A stretch of 64,000 bases of DNA from Bicyclus anynana (GCF_947172395.1 NC_069086.1:3380501-3444500), one strand, 5' to 3'; shown: positions 44,325 through 55,800, numbered from the stretch's first letter. Notes: generated by a model from the letters alone, not told the origin. A program made the numbers and translations.

Positions 44325-44540
44325 ATCACACTAATATTATAAAGTCAAAAGTTTCTGTGTAATTGTGTATGTTTGTTCCTCCTATACGCTGCGGCTACTG
44401 AAGCGATTTGGCTGAAATTTGGATTAGAAATAGATTTTACTCTGGATTAACACATAGGCTACTTTAAATCTCGGAAAATCTGTTCCCGCTCGATTTGTGA
44501 CAAAATTAATTTCACGCGGACGTAGTCGCGGGCATTCTTT
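44325..44540 (+). mobile_element. Helitron-like element, 3' end decayed
   Basis: ACTAATATTATAAAGTCAAA, GCGGCTACTGAAGCGATTTG, TTACTCTGGATTAACACATA, TCACGCGGACGTAGTCGCGG then GCATTCTT in place of the normal terminus. Confidence 0.8.
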
Positions 44541-45082
44541 AATAACTTAAAAGTATCCGGATCTCTGGTAACCAGAAGGTCTAAAAAAACGGGTCTGTGG
44601 CTCGAATTATCCGGTTCTCGGGTCAAATCTCGACACCAATCCACGTGGCCATGATTTGTATAGTTATTAGGGTTTGCTTATGTTCCTTTTTGTATTGTAT
44701 TTAATAAAAACAACGAAAAAAATTAAATCAATATATTTGAAAAACAATAATGTTTACACTCATTTATTTTACTTGAACTCTGACTTACGAACTAGCAAAC
44801 TATATCTTCTTGGAAGCCAGTGAATTCCCTTTATTGTTACATAATATTCAGTTAAATAAACTAAAACAAAAACATTCCATATGAGGGGCATTAAATATTC
44901 CTCAGAAATGAGCATGTATGTAGCATGATGAGCAGATGGATATCGACATTGAAAAAAATCTGCAATTCTATAAGATAAATAATAATTTTAACCCATTTAA
45001 ATTCCACAATTAAAAATTAATAACGCTTACATTAAAAGGCAACTCAAAATTCTTTAAATAATCTTATTTTTGATCATTTTTA

Positions 45083-45210
45083 TAATAATAATAATAATCA
45101 TTTATTTGCAAGAATTATTGTTCTTTACAATATTCAACTAAATGAATAGTTTGCAAATATTATACATACAGTGAAAAAATACAAACAGTCACAATTACTA
45201 AAATAAATGT
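45083..45210 (-). mobile_element. LINE-like 3' end with (ATT)n tail
   Basis: ATAATAATAATAATCATTTA then TTTGCAAGAATTATTGTTC. Same tail style as 52974. Confidence 0.55.
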
Positions 45211-45940
45211 AATAAAATTAAGAGAAAAAAAAAATAATGACAATCAGTCAATTACAAATTACCGTTATTTCATTAACGTTAAAATAATAAATATTTTTTA
45301 TCAAATCCAATCAAAACAAAAGTAACGCAAATTACATAAACTTTTGTCCGAGCATTGTTATTCTATTATTACAAATTTGGGGGAAAGTGAAAATTGGTTG
45401 TGTTAAAATTTCCCTCCGTGAATATTTAGCGTTTAGGTTGGAAAAGCGTTCGCATCGTTTACAAACCCCACACAAACTCTAGCACCTTCGTTTCATGACC
45501 ATTAGGGCATAACAATTGTTGAGGTTTGTGTAAACTGTATGCTATTAATTATTTCTGTAAGCGTAATTATATTTGATAACTGTCTCGTTCATACAGTATT
45601 TCAGCTATGCGGCTAGTTTATGAGATCCTGGGTTCGTTTCTTAGGTCCGTTTATTCGTATAATATTGACAGATTGACACAGACAGTCAAACTGACATATA
45701 GTCAGATATCTGTGCGTTTATATTTAGAATGGAATTACAGATTAAAATAATCAGACATAACTAACAGGAGGAAAGATATGAAAATGGATACCAATTCAAT
45801 CAAATAAGTATAAAACGTGACCATACTAAATTGGCCTCGTAGTTAATTATCGTCAATCACGCACTACTTAACCGTAGCGTTAAAAAATCATGGCGCAGAA
45901 CAACGATATATTACTAAGGTGCTGGTTGCGAGTTTAGCAT
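45210..45940. other. AT-rich, no gene seen
   Basis: A tRNA-like scrap (GCGGCTAGTTTATGAGATCC then TGGGTTCG) at about 45608-45640 may be a SINE head remnant. Confidence 0.35.
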
Positions 45941-45944
45941 TTAT

Positions 45945-46110
45945 ACTCGTATTACTTACTAGTGGATTCAATTTAACTTTGCGATTCGTTGAGCTATGCC
46001 GGTTACTCTGGTTCTTCTGTGGATCTCTTTTGACATTTTTGATTTGATCACGCAAAGATCCGATCATAGTTCGCTCCATCGCGCGCTGATTAATGTTTTG
46101 TAGTGTCACT
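45945..46110 (-). pseudogene. LINE-C ORF C-terminal fragment
   Basis: Minus-strand reading NINQRAMERTMIGSLRDQIK, then an RxxTRV-like decayed block; plus-strand GGTTCTTCTGTGGATCTCTT corresponds to the RRRT region. Aligns with 49820-49950. Confidence 0.7.
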
Positions 46111-46149
46111 TAAAGGTTTTGGTTAAAATAACGTTCCCATTTTGTAGTA

Positions 46150-46725
46150 GTAATATAGTAGCATCAGTATAATATTACAAGCTGTGTCCCGTAGTGTTAC
46201 CCGCGAAATATCAGTATATCGTGCACGTAACTTAACTTTTCCTGGATAAAAAGTATAGGCTCTTATGTATCTCAATTTCAAATTCGGTTCAGTAGTCGTG
46301 ACGTGAAAGAGTACCAATTGTTATAACATCATAAGCACGCATCACATCGTTTTTCGCAAATCTCGCAAAAATCATGGATTTTCTCGAGATAAAAGTAGCT
46401 TAAGGCTAATAGTAATCCAGGCTATAATCTATCTTAATTCCAAATTTCAGTTAATTCAGTATCGGTTCGGTTTAGGTTTCGGTTCAGTAGCTGCGACATA
46501 AAAAGAAGTAATTGTTACCTCTTTTATGTCGCAACTACTGAACATTCATTCCATCATAAGCATCATACCATCGTAAATTTTACAGAAACCAAGGATTTTT
46601 TTGGGATAAAAAGTATGTATGTATCCAGGATCTTATTTTTAAATTTCAGCCAAATCGGTTCTGTAGTTTCAGCGTTAACGAGTAACAAACATCCATACAA
46701 ACTTGCGTTATATTATTAGTAGGAT
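46150..46725 (-). mobile_element. Compound Helitron-like elements
   Basis: At least three partial units in series: TACCCGCGAAATATCAG to GAAAGAGTACCAATTGTT; a second with TTTCGCAAATCTCGC; a third ending GTAGGATTAG (reverse of the 5' end). A fold-back joins two of them at 46486-46548. Confidence 0.65.
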
Positions 46726-46818
46726 TAGCCTACCACTATTATACAAATGCCACTTGATGTGGGCGTATATATCAAAATTATACACCAAGTTACATAATTA
46801 CCCTGCAGGTACTCGTAT

Positions 46819-47093
46819 GGCCTGGGGTCTGTTTCGGCTGTGGCTTACTTGCCGCTATAGCCATGTTACATTATCGATTTTCTTTCTACAATTGGTGACG
46901 ATTCGAAAATTGAAAACTGCATGGGAATGGCATATTCAATGGATAGATTGATCACGTGGGCTATCGTTTATGAGTGTTACTTATTCATACATATTTTTTT
47001 TACTTTTAGAAGCGTTAGCGATTGTAGAAAGAGAATCGATAGGTAACATGGCTATAGCGGCAAGTACGCCACAGCCGAAAAAGGCCCCAGGCC
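46819..47093. mobile_element. 275-bp MITE with ~73-bp inverted ends
   Basis: Left GGCCTGGGGTCTGTTTCGGC ... CTTGCCGCTATAGCCATG pairs with right CATGGCTATAGCGGCAAG ... GGCCCCAGGCC, with few mismatches to 46893/47021. No coding capacity. The flanking duplication is not clear. Confidence 0.8.
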
Positions 47094-47099
47094 AAAATA

Positions 47100-48370
47100 G
47101 GTAAACGAAATTTTACTTACAAAAGTGCTCAATTATATAATAAGCTCCTAAAATGCATTAAAGATTGCAAAAGTATTCTCCTGTTTAAAAAACTCCTGAA
47201 AGCCCACTTCTATAACTATTAACTAATTATTAAAAATATATAACTTTTCTTTGCTATGGCCGCTGTTGGTATTTTTCAATGACTAACCGCAAATAGTTAT
47301 TGAAATATTGAAATATTGTGTATTGTGTATAACACGTTACAATTCTTATTGTTTTTATAAGTTAATTATTTGTGAAATAATAAATATTTTAAACCCAAGC
47401 GGCTGTGGCGTGATGTTGAATAATTGAATTAACATTGTAACTTAATATCGAGTGAGATTGAAATCAAGCTCTAACATGTCATAAAAAAGGCCAGAAAGTT
47501 TTAAGATCGTTGTTTTCAAAGAAATATCTAAATTAGTCAGCAAGGTTGAACTACTTTGAACAGTCTATTACGTTATTCAAGTCCAAGGGCGCTGCCTATT
47601 TCTGTATTTAGTAGACGTCGAACTGTAATGGACTGTCATTTTCTTGCTGGAAATAGATAGAACCTTACTATTTTAAATAATTAAATTTTACTGACTTTGA
47701 AACTCCTGATGTACAAAAATTTTATATAAAATAAATATTTTCTCATTTTTGATGCTTGCAATTGAATAATAATATTTTAAGCAGTTATGGTACCTACATT
47801 TTATATATATTATCATGATAAAAATTCATATGATAAACTAATTAGAAAATATTGGCGTTATATCTAGATGGATATAATATCTGACATCTTGGCTTTGTAT
47901 ATGTTGACTACACTCTGACTAACTTGATATTCATAAGTTCATACGTTTACGTCAGTGCCAACAAAGATTAGTGACAAGACATTTCAGAAATTACATTTGT
48001 TGTACATGTACAAAATTGAATACCAAATAAAATCACCAGAATGAAACCAAAACTAAATACGAGACGAATCTACGAATCACTATACAATTAAAATGAAACT
48101 CAATTAAAAAAAAATTGGCAGATAAATCCACTAGGAGCTTAGCGTTGATTGCTTTTCAATATAAACTGGAAGACGTACGAGTGCATTGCAATTAAAATGT
48201 GTATGTGAAACATTGAATTTAGCTGTAAATGCAACTTCTACGTAGTGCACGGCATAATTATGCTGAGATGACGTGTACACTCTTACTTTTTAAGATTTAT
48301 GCCTAGTTCGGTTGGATTTACCGCCCAAAAATCGTTCTTATTCGACTGCAATACTAAAATCGGGATCATG
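47100..48370. other. AT-rich region, no gene recognised
   Basis: 47120-47220 may be a decayed LINE ORF end (TTAAAAAACTCCTGAAAGCC). The remainder gives nothing I can assign. Confidence 0.4.
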
Positions 48371-48559
48371 GATGGTTGCTGCCGACAGCGTATAAACCGT
48401 TATTTTATTTATTGTCACAAATAAGAAACTTGGAACAAGATAGTGTTAGTTCGGTTTGCTTACAAGAAGATAACATTAATGAACGGTCGGAGAGTGTAAC
48501 GGAACCTTCACTCCCAACCACTCAACCCCTCTCCCAGCGCGCAATGCGAGCAGCTGCGC

Positions 48560-48705
48560 GCCGCGCCGCCGCTTCGCAGTTGAGATCGTGCCGCGTTGCA
48601 AAAACGAGCTCATGACTAAGGGCCCCGTATAGGTTAGAAACTAGTCGGACATACTCCGACCTTATATCACGTGTGTTTTAGCCGTGTTTCGTAATCAATT
48701 AATAT
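48560..48705 (+). repeat. R8 repeat, copy with GC-rich lead
   Basis: CGCCGCCGCTTCGCAGTTGA, GATCGTGCCGCGTTGCAAAA, GAGCTCATGACTAAGGGCCC and GTATAGGTTAGAAACTAGTC; inverted relative of 27020-27175. The open frame 48376-48615 runs into it and is not a recognised protein. Confidence 0.7.
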
Positions 48706-48786
48706 AAAATACAAAAGTAGTCCGAACTAGGCATTACAGAGTTACAGACAGGCATGCTGTTATTAGAGTAGACAGTACGTTTGAAA

Positions 48787-49240
48787 CTAAAATTACTGAC
48801 ATCGCTCAGCGACTCGCGAAGCTGAAATAAGGCAAAGGCCAGAGCACATAGTGCGAAGAGCTGATGGATGTTTGAGTCCCAGGGACCCCCCACGGTGTTC
48901 TGAAGACAAATCAAGCGGGTTGCAGGGAACTGCTGGATGCTGGCGGCTCAAACCGTTTTGTTTGGAAGTCCAGGCAAGTAGGTTAGTATCTGTAACTAAA
49001 CTTACTGACATCGCTCAGCGACTCGCGAAGCTAAAGTGAGGCAATGGCCAGAGCTCATAGTTCGAAAAGCTGATGGATGTTGGGGTCCTAGGGACCCGCC
49101 ACAGTGTACTGAGGACATCAAGCGGTTTATAGGGAGCTGCTGTATGCTGGCGGCTCGAGACCGTTGTGTTTGAAAGTCCATGCAAGAGGCTTGACTGTGT
49201 CAAGCAGTGGACGTCCATCGACTGTTAATGATGATGATGA
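48787..49240 (+). pseudogene. LINE-C C-terminus, tandem duplicated
   Basis: CTGACATCGCTCAGCGACTC begins a unit at 48797 and again at 49006, each running through AAGAGCTGATGGATGTTTG/TTGG, GGGACC...CACGG/CAG, GGGAGCTGCTGTATGCTGGC-like, to GGAAGTCCAGGCAAG / AAAGTCCATGCAAG. The second copy reaches the 3' end GTGGACGTCCATCGACTGTT and an AATGATGATGATG tail. Both are frame-broken. Confidence 0.75.
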
Positions 49241-49618
49241 ACAAATAACAGATGAGGGTAAATATTACTTATGCTAGATTTTAGACCGTAACTGATGGTA
49301 TCAGTAACGACTTAGCATCGTGTGACTAGTTCGAACGCCTAACCTAAACTAACCGAGTTTATACGGCCAGTGGAATTAGATTATCTATTCATGTCGGGCG
49401 CTTAGAGCAAACATTGCTGGTGTACTCAGTGAAATTAATTAATGTTAGAACAACCGACGTCAAGCCTAATTGATTGATATGAAAACTTTCTATGACACTC
49501 GAGAAAAATGTTTTATTACCAGTCCCTAGAGTGCCTAACGTTTTTAACACTATACAAACAAATTGTATACAGTGGGAAATTCTTTCCCTATACAGGTTCG
49601 TATTGAGTCCTCAAGAAA

Positions 49619-49768
49619 AGGCAGCCGTGATAACACAATGGATATTTTTTCCTTTTGCTTTGCTTTAGATTCGAACGGCGTGGGTTTGAATCCAGCCCGG
49701 ATATGCCCCACTTATTCTGATTATGAGAGGGTACTCGTGCTCAACAGTGAGCCGAATGTGGGTTGTTA
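49619..49768 (+). mobile_element. SINE-A, divergent short form
   Basis: GCAGCCGTGATAACACAATG, GGGTTTGAATCCAGCCCG, then jumps to TTATGAGAGGGTACTCGTGC, CAACAGTGAGCCGAATGTGG. The middle of the body is missing; a distinct subfamily also visible at 56930. Confidence 0.75.
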
Positions 49769-49818
49769 ATGATAGGAACTGGTCGCTAACTGTGGTCCTC
49801 ATCAAAAGGTTCAAAATC

Positions 49819-50130
49819 ACTCAGCGGGCGATGGAACGAGCTATGCTTCGAGTTTCTCTGCATGATCGATTCAGAAATGAGGAGATCCGCAGAAGAACCA
49901 AAGTCACTTATATAACTCAGCGAGTCGCGAAGCTGAAGTGGCAATGGGTAGGCCACATAGTTCGAAGAGCCGATAGACTTTGGAGTCCCAAGGTGCTAGA
50001 ATGGCGACGCCGCGCTGGAAAGCGCAGTGTTGGTCGACCTCCCCACTAGGTGAACCGAGGACATCAAGCGGGTTGCAGGAAGCAGCTAGATGCTCGCGGC
50101 TCTAGACCGTTTTGTTTGGAAGTCAAAGAA
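49819..50130 (+). pseudogene. LINE-C ORF C-terminus, longest open copy
   Basis: RAMERAMLRVSLHDRFRNEE, IRRRTKVTYITQRVAKLKWQ, WVGHIVRRADRLWSPKVLEW and RRRAGKRSVGRPPH, then a stop. The usual continuation (PTRWxDD) is broken by a base change/frameshift near 50045. 3' UTR wording continues to TTTGTTTGGAAGTC. Confidence 0.85.
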
Positions 50131-51815
50131 AATAAATCAAGTATCTAAGCTGGGAAATGCCACATTATATTGATTACCTGCATTTCGTTCAGCATCCAAG
50201 AGATGTTTTCCAATTTAAATTTTCATAAGCAATGCATTTTAAAATCGATCATGTTTTATGTAAGCGAAACTTCGTTCAATAAGTTGTGCGAAGTTTGACA
50301 GAGACGTATCCAGCTACTTGGTGCAGCTCGCTACCAATATCGACACGATAGAAACCAAAGGCCTGCAGTAGCCAAATCTGCTACATTTTATGAAGGCTCA
50401 AAATTTTAAGCCATTTGCTCCCATTAGGGCCTGCAGTAGCCAAATCTACTACCATTCTACATTTTATGAAGGCTCATCTTAAGCCCATGCTGCCATTGGT
50501 AAGTACGGTTATCAGTTATGGACTTTAGGCCATGGTGGCTTTGGAAGGTAGCAAAGACCAAGATTATCAACTATCCGATAGTGTAAAGCCTAAGTAGTTT
50601 CTTTTTATTTTTCTCGGCGTAATACAAGAATCGGTTCCATATATAACACACACACACCCATAGAAAATGATAAATTTTATATAAATTAAATTATTTAACT
50701 GATTTGCTACCATATAAATTAATTTAATATTAAGTTTTAACTTGTATTACAACTTAGAATATTGTAATCGTCGTTCGTGAACATATCTGGCATTTGTAAC
50801 AAAAAAAATCTATAGATTTTAGCGCAACTGCCGTATCACCATATAGATTAATAAACTAATAGTTCTATCCTTGGTTTATGTCTTAAAATGAAGATTTTTG
50901 GCTGTGCTTTTGTTGGAATTTGTTGGTAGACTCTGCTTTTGCTTTGCAAACAAGCAGTCTTCGTTCTAAAATTATATGCATTTCACAGGTAGATTTAAAT
51001 ATTTTTTTTAAAACATTCAGTTTTCACGAGGTCAGAAATAACGTTTACAACGAAAAAAGTACTATATAAATTGTCAGGTTTTTTTAAACTACCATGCAAG
51101 TAGAAGTAAGTGAAGCTATCGCCGCCGCCATGTTAGCTATCGCTGCTATGAGCGCCTTTTATTTTACTCTACTGCACGGCTGTAAAGCGATATTCGATAA
51201 AAAAAATTACACTTGACTGACTATTTAGTTAAAACCGCTTTAGTTACACGTGTAGGTATACTCCATTTCTTCAAGAACTATGTAGAAAGTAATATCAAAA
51301 TGCAATACTTTTAATTGAAGAAAGTTGCGAGAACATCCGTCGAGTAGGTACAGCTTAATACAATCATAGCCCGCTCCCAAGCCTTCCGGCGCTCAACAAT
51401 ACAAGAAATCCAACCGAGAATTGCAACTAAATTGGTTTCTACTATCCGGTAAGTAGCGGATCTCTTCAATCTCTATACAAACGCTTTCCACTATAACGGT
51501 ATTCAATTTTTGTTATTTATTGATTAAATGTTTGCAGACGTTTTGTAATATTGCACTCTATTTTTCCTATAAAAGTACTTGATATATATTGTTTATTGGC
51601 TCAATTTATAAGTTCTATTGAAATGTACAGAATGAGATTTTGTTTACCACTATGAAATTAGACAACCTATTGGCAATATATTATTGATATATTTTTAATA
51701 TAAAATAAACATTTCATCCCGTATAGAGGTCAGTGAGGGCCATCTTATATACGAGATCATAGACCAATGTTATTTAAATTAAATTGTAAACAAAAAATCT
51801 AATATACTTTACGAC
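50130..51815. other. No gene seen; holds a short tandem duplication and a LINE 3' fragment
   Basis: An unequal duplication lies at 50361-50504, and a LINE 3' UTR relative of 35530 at 50735-50850 (AATATTGTAATCGTCGTTCG). The rest is AT-rich without assigned content. Confidence 0.45.
50361..50504. repeat. Two-copy tandem duplication, ~70 bp unit
   Basis: GCCTGCAGTAGCCAAATCTG...TTATGAAGGCTCA is followed by GCCTGCAGTAGCCAAATCTA...TTATGAAGGCTCA, with small indels. Confidence 0.8.
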
Positions 51816-51820
51816 AAAAA

Positions 51821-52112
51821 AGAGCCGTGGTAGCCCAGTGGATATGACCTCTGCCTCCGATTCAGGAGGGTGTGGGTTCGAATCCGGTCCGAGGCATGCA
51901 CCTCTAACTTTTCAGTTGTGTGCATTTTAAGAAATTAAATATCACGTGTCTCAAACGGTGAAGGAAAACATCGTGAGGAAACATGCATACCTAATTTTCA
52001 CAATTCTCTGCGTGTGTGAAGTCTGCCAATCTGCATTGGGCCAGCGTGGTGGACTATTGGCCTAACGCCTCTCACTCGAGCTCAACAGTGAGCCGAATGT
52101 GGGTTGATAATG
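51821..52112 (+). mobile_element. SINE-A
   Basis: GAGCCGTGGTAGCCCAGTGG, GTGGGTTCGAATCCGGTCCG, TCACGTGTCTCAAACGGTGA, AGCCGAATGTGGGTTGATAA. Lacks part of the CTCATTCTGAGAGGAGA block. Confidence 0.93.
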
Positions 52113-52114
52113 AT

Positions 52115-52675
52115 GAGAGTTTACAAATTAATCAGTGTAATTATCTATAAAGTATTAACATTACATTTGATACTTGAACATAATTAATAATGTTTTTTTT
52201 TTAACCATTTCAATAAGATTTTTAGGGTGTTTGACCTTGTTGAAACAATACTCGTCTTCCGGCTATCAGGATCAAACAGGTCTCTTGGATGGACTTTCTA
52301 ACACTACGGTCTCGAGCATGTCCTTGTGTACCAGTTAGGTAACTGAAAACGGTTACTAAATCTCCGTTACCTTGTTTCCGAAAAAATTGTCTCACAAAAT
52401 TAGTAGGTAGCACCAAAAATGATGACATAAAGAACGTAATTCAATTACCGGCTCCGGGAAATGGTCGTTTGCATCGTTTTCATTAAAATGAACGGGAAAT
52501 TTTGAGCACGAGGGACGAAATATTCACTTTTAATTGAAAACTCGGCATTGAGAGCACTGGTTAAATTCCGATAATATATGAGTGAAAGTTTATTATCTGA
52601 TATATATAAACAAGACCGGGATATTTATTTAGGAAATTGTTGATCGTTGGATTTAGTTTGCATTTACGTTTCATA
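52115..52675. other. No gene seen
   Basis: AT-rich. An antisense frame at 52222-52428 has no recognised family. Confidence 0.4.
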
Positions 52676-52679
52676 ATCA

Positions 52680-52972
52680 TCATATCAGCCGAAGAACGTC
52701 GACTGCAGGACATAGGCCTTTTATCTTCCAAACATCACGATACTGAGCCTCCTGCATCCAGCGAATCCCTGCGACTCGCTTGATGTCGTCAGTCCACCTG
52801 GTGGGGGGTCGACCAACACCGCGCTTACTAGTGCTGGGTCGGCATTCCAGCATTTTTGAACCCCAACGTCCATTGGCCCATTGCCACTTCAGCTTCGCAA
52901 CTCGTTGAGCTATGTCTTTGTCTTTGGTTCTTCTGCGGATCTCCTCATTTCTCTTTCGATCACGCAGAGATA
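52680..52972 (-). pseudogene. LINE-C 3' end and ORF C-terminus
   Basis: ATATCAGCCGAAGAACGTCG, AGGACATAGGCCTTTTATC, CGAATCCCTGCGACTCGCTT, TCCACCTGGTGGGGGGTCGA, then GCCATTGCCACTTCAGCTTC-like and TCTGCGGATCTCCTCATTTC. It stops against the (ATT)n tail of the next LINE. Confidence 0.85.
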
Positions 52973-52973
52973 A

Positions 52974-54196
52974 TAATAATAATAATAATAATAATTCATT
53001 TATTCATAAGAAAGTACAGAAGGTTTAAAGAACAAGCTAGACATACATACTTTCTACCTTGACAGGTGTATGAATATTAAAAGTAATATTATACTAACTA
53101 ATCATTCCAATAATTAAATATTGAATCGGTGAACACGGTTTTAGCAAATAAAAAAAAAAATACAAGTACAAGTAGCATAAATTGACATCAAATAAAAATA
53201 TCTATCATTCTTAACATCACATAAATACTATCTAGTTTCAATTTTGTTTAAATAAGAACATAATTAATATACTATCAGAATCCATTAAACTATTTCTATA
53301 TAAATGCTATGTCAGGTGTAATGCAACATTAAATCAATCGATGTCATATAATTTAAAAATGAAGTCGAAAATTAAAAATTAATGTCAAAAATAAAAATTT
53401 AAACAGTCAATAATTTATGAGAAAAACATTTATTGTTGCATTTACAATTTTTTAAAAGAAGAAAATGACATGTTATAACTGTGCGATGGCAACTTATTAT
53501 AAATACGTATAGGGTACACATAATTTATTTTTGAGCCTTGACTCTGGGTTCAATTCTGATTTAAACTTGAAATATTCTGGATTCTTTCTTATTAAAATGC
53601 AGATTTCAAATATGTACAAACATGGAAGTGGTAGAATTTTTAGCTTCTTAAACAAAGGCTTGCAGCTATCCGTCCAATCAGCATTACATATGGCCCTAAT
53701 GCAACGTTTCTGTGCCTTAAATGCTAGATGCGCTTCAGTTGAATTACCCCAAAGTATCAATCCATATCTTAATAAAGAAAGCTAGAATTGCTGCATCCAC
53801 AGATACAACTTGCCTTATGCGCCTTAATGCATATACATATTTGTCAATTTTAGAAATGAGTTGTTGAATATGAGCCTTCCAATTACAATACTTATCTATT
53901 GTAATTCCCAGAAATTTATTTTCATCTACCTCCTGAATGCGCGTATCATTTAGTTGTATATCAATTTTTTGTGGTTGAGATTTATAGGTTTGAAATCGCA
54001 TTATACTGGTCTTGCCCATGTTAACATTTAAATTATTATTTTTAAGATATTCCACCACGTCTGTTATTGCACCTTTTAATTCACATTCAATATTTTGATG
54101 TTGTTTACATTTGATTAATATGGTGGTGTCGTCTGCAAAAAGGATACTCCTAACATAGCTCGTTTCATCACCCGCTGTGTGACTCTGAGCCTTCAT
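52974..54196 (-). pseudogene. 5'-truncated LINE reverse transcriptase with (ATT)n tail
   Basis: First frame (53744-54196) carries SILFADDTTILIKCKQ, the RT active-site FADD, then LNVNMGKTSIMRF and NKFLGITIDKYCNWKAHIQQ. A frameshift near 53755 leads to the second frame (53497-53760) with MILWGNSTEAHLAFKAQKRC and IRAICNADWTDSCKPLFKKL. This is a Jockey/CR1-type layout. N-terminal endonuclease and the first half of RT are missing. The 3' UTR ends in ATT repeats at 52974-52997. Confidence 0.88.
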
Positions 54197-54199
54197 ATG

Positions 54200-55020
54200 A
54201 GGCCCATAGTTAGCGACGTACGATTTACGTTTCGTCGATTATTAATAAGGCAAAGCAGCATCACTGTGTAACTCACCTTGATTAAGTAGCCACATTAAAT
54301 TATAAATTTGGGAGTCCAAAGTGCTAGAATGGCGACCCGCGCTGGTTTGCGCAGTATTAATTGACCACACCTTTGGGCGTTTTGCATAATTCCACCGTAA
54401 TGGACTTATATTTAATCATTGTGAGCCAAAAACGAAGCTCATCATGACATCAGTTTCTTTATTAGCTTCTGTAGGACTAGGCATCGCTCCGTATATTAGT
54501 TCAAGGGATATGGAGTAAGTACGCAACAAACAGCTCACCTGCTTCAATGTGGCATGGTGGGTTAAAATCAAATTACAATAATATGTTATCTCTTAGGCAC
54601 GAAGTGTATAATGTAAGCCCTCAACACCAGCAACTTCCAAACTGCCAGACTCATTAAGTAGGTACATATTTAACTGAGATATTTTGGGAAAAAAAGCTAA
54701 AAAGGCACCTACCTCGTATTTATAAATATGTACGCTAATATAGGCACAGTATGTCTAGCCTATAGCGGATTTACGTAATACATCTTATAGCTTTATCCTT
54801 TGATATAATTTTTCGTCTGAGTGCTAAAGCTGTCCCTTGTATATAATTGAAATCTTTGAAGGGACATAGTTGATTAAGGTGAAGCTTACCCGAATTCGTG
54901 GTGAAAGGATTACGCGCGCTTCTAAGACCCTATACCTATTATAGCTATGTATATAATATTACGTAATTTATTTAAAACAAAGAGGATTACGTATAATTTA
55001 GGTACATACTTACTTACATT
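54200..55020. other. Mostly unassigned; one LINE-C scrap
   Basis: GGGAGTCCAAAGTGCTAGAA and TGGCGACCCGCGCTGG at 54308-54345 match LINE-C. Otherwise AT-rich. Confidence 0.5.
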
Positions 55021-55025
55021 ACCAT

Positions 55026-55122
55026 TACACGAGCGTAGGAGGGGACTGTTGATCGATCGTCAAGGAATTCCTTAACCCTACATCCTGTAGTCACAAGTCC
55101 AGGACTCTGCTAGGAGATTTTG
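55026..55122 (+). repeat. Direct repeat pair, copy 1
   Basis: ACACGAGCGTAGGAGGGGAC, GTCAAGGAATTCCTTAACCC, TCACAAGTCCAGGACTCTG. Repeated at 55371-55461. Confidence 0.8.
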
Positions 55123-55370
55123 TAAGTACTAGTTGAGCTTACTGTGCCTTGGAAGACTAACATTCCGAAGGACCACAGTATAAATGTGAATAAATATTAT
55201 GACCTAACAAATGAACTAACTAAAAATGGCTATGTAGTTAGTCTGTATACCGTAGGAGTAGGTTCGAGAGTATTACCCGCCTCTCTGGAACTGCAGCGAG
55301 TTCTATATTAGAACGGGTATCCAATGCTGCTATAATAGGATTTTACCAAATTTGGCTAGGCAGGGAGAAC

Positions 55371-55461
55371 AACACGAGCGGAGGAGTGTTAATCGATTGT
55401 CAAGGAATTCCTTAACCCTACATCCTTAGGTCACAAGTCCAGGACTCTGTTCGGTTGTTTT
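55371..55461 (+). repeat. Direct repeat pair, copy 2
   Basis: ACACGAGCGGAGGAGTGTTA, GTCAAGGAATTCCTTAACCC, TCACAAGTCCAGGACTCTG. About 345 bp from copy 1; the intervening DNA shows no coding content. Confidence 0.8.
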
Positions 55462-55659
55462 ATCTCTACCACGCGCACCTGGCACCCGCATGGTGAATCC
55501 ATGGAACGCTAAAATATTCGTATCTAAAGTATGGTACAACACCAATCTTCTAGCTTCGGACTGAGAATTTTTCAAAATTAAAAATCGTTATCAAAAATTC
55601 GTTTATTTCAATGTCTAAGCTTATATCATAATCACATGCATTAATTATTTTTAGAAACT

Positions 55660-55800
55660 CTACCACCGGTACTTCATCTTTACTAAAAATATTCAAGATA
55701 TAAACCCTCTGTACTTCGTATCCGACCGTCCTATCGAATACTCGAACCCAGAACCTCGTGATCCGAAGCTACATAGGTTAACCACTGGACCAACGAGGCA
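55660..55800 (-). mobile_element. tRNA-derived SINE, family C
   Basis: Minus-strand head TGCCTCGTTGGTCCAGTGGT (A box) and GGTTCTGGGTTCGAGTATTC (B box), then a body with GTACTTCGTATCCG-complement wording. The 3' side does not pair with the acceptor strand, so it is not an intact tRNA. Confidence 0.65.

Noticed and set aside
48376..48615. 79-codon plus-strand frame with an Ala/Arg-rich end
   Set aside because: The Ala/Arg part comes from the GC-rich lead of the R8 repeat; no conserved domain.
53531..53785. 84-codon plus-strand frame
   Set aside because: Antisense shadow of the LINE reverse-transcriptase C-terminus on the minus strand.
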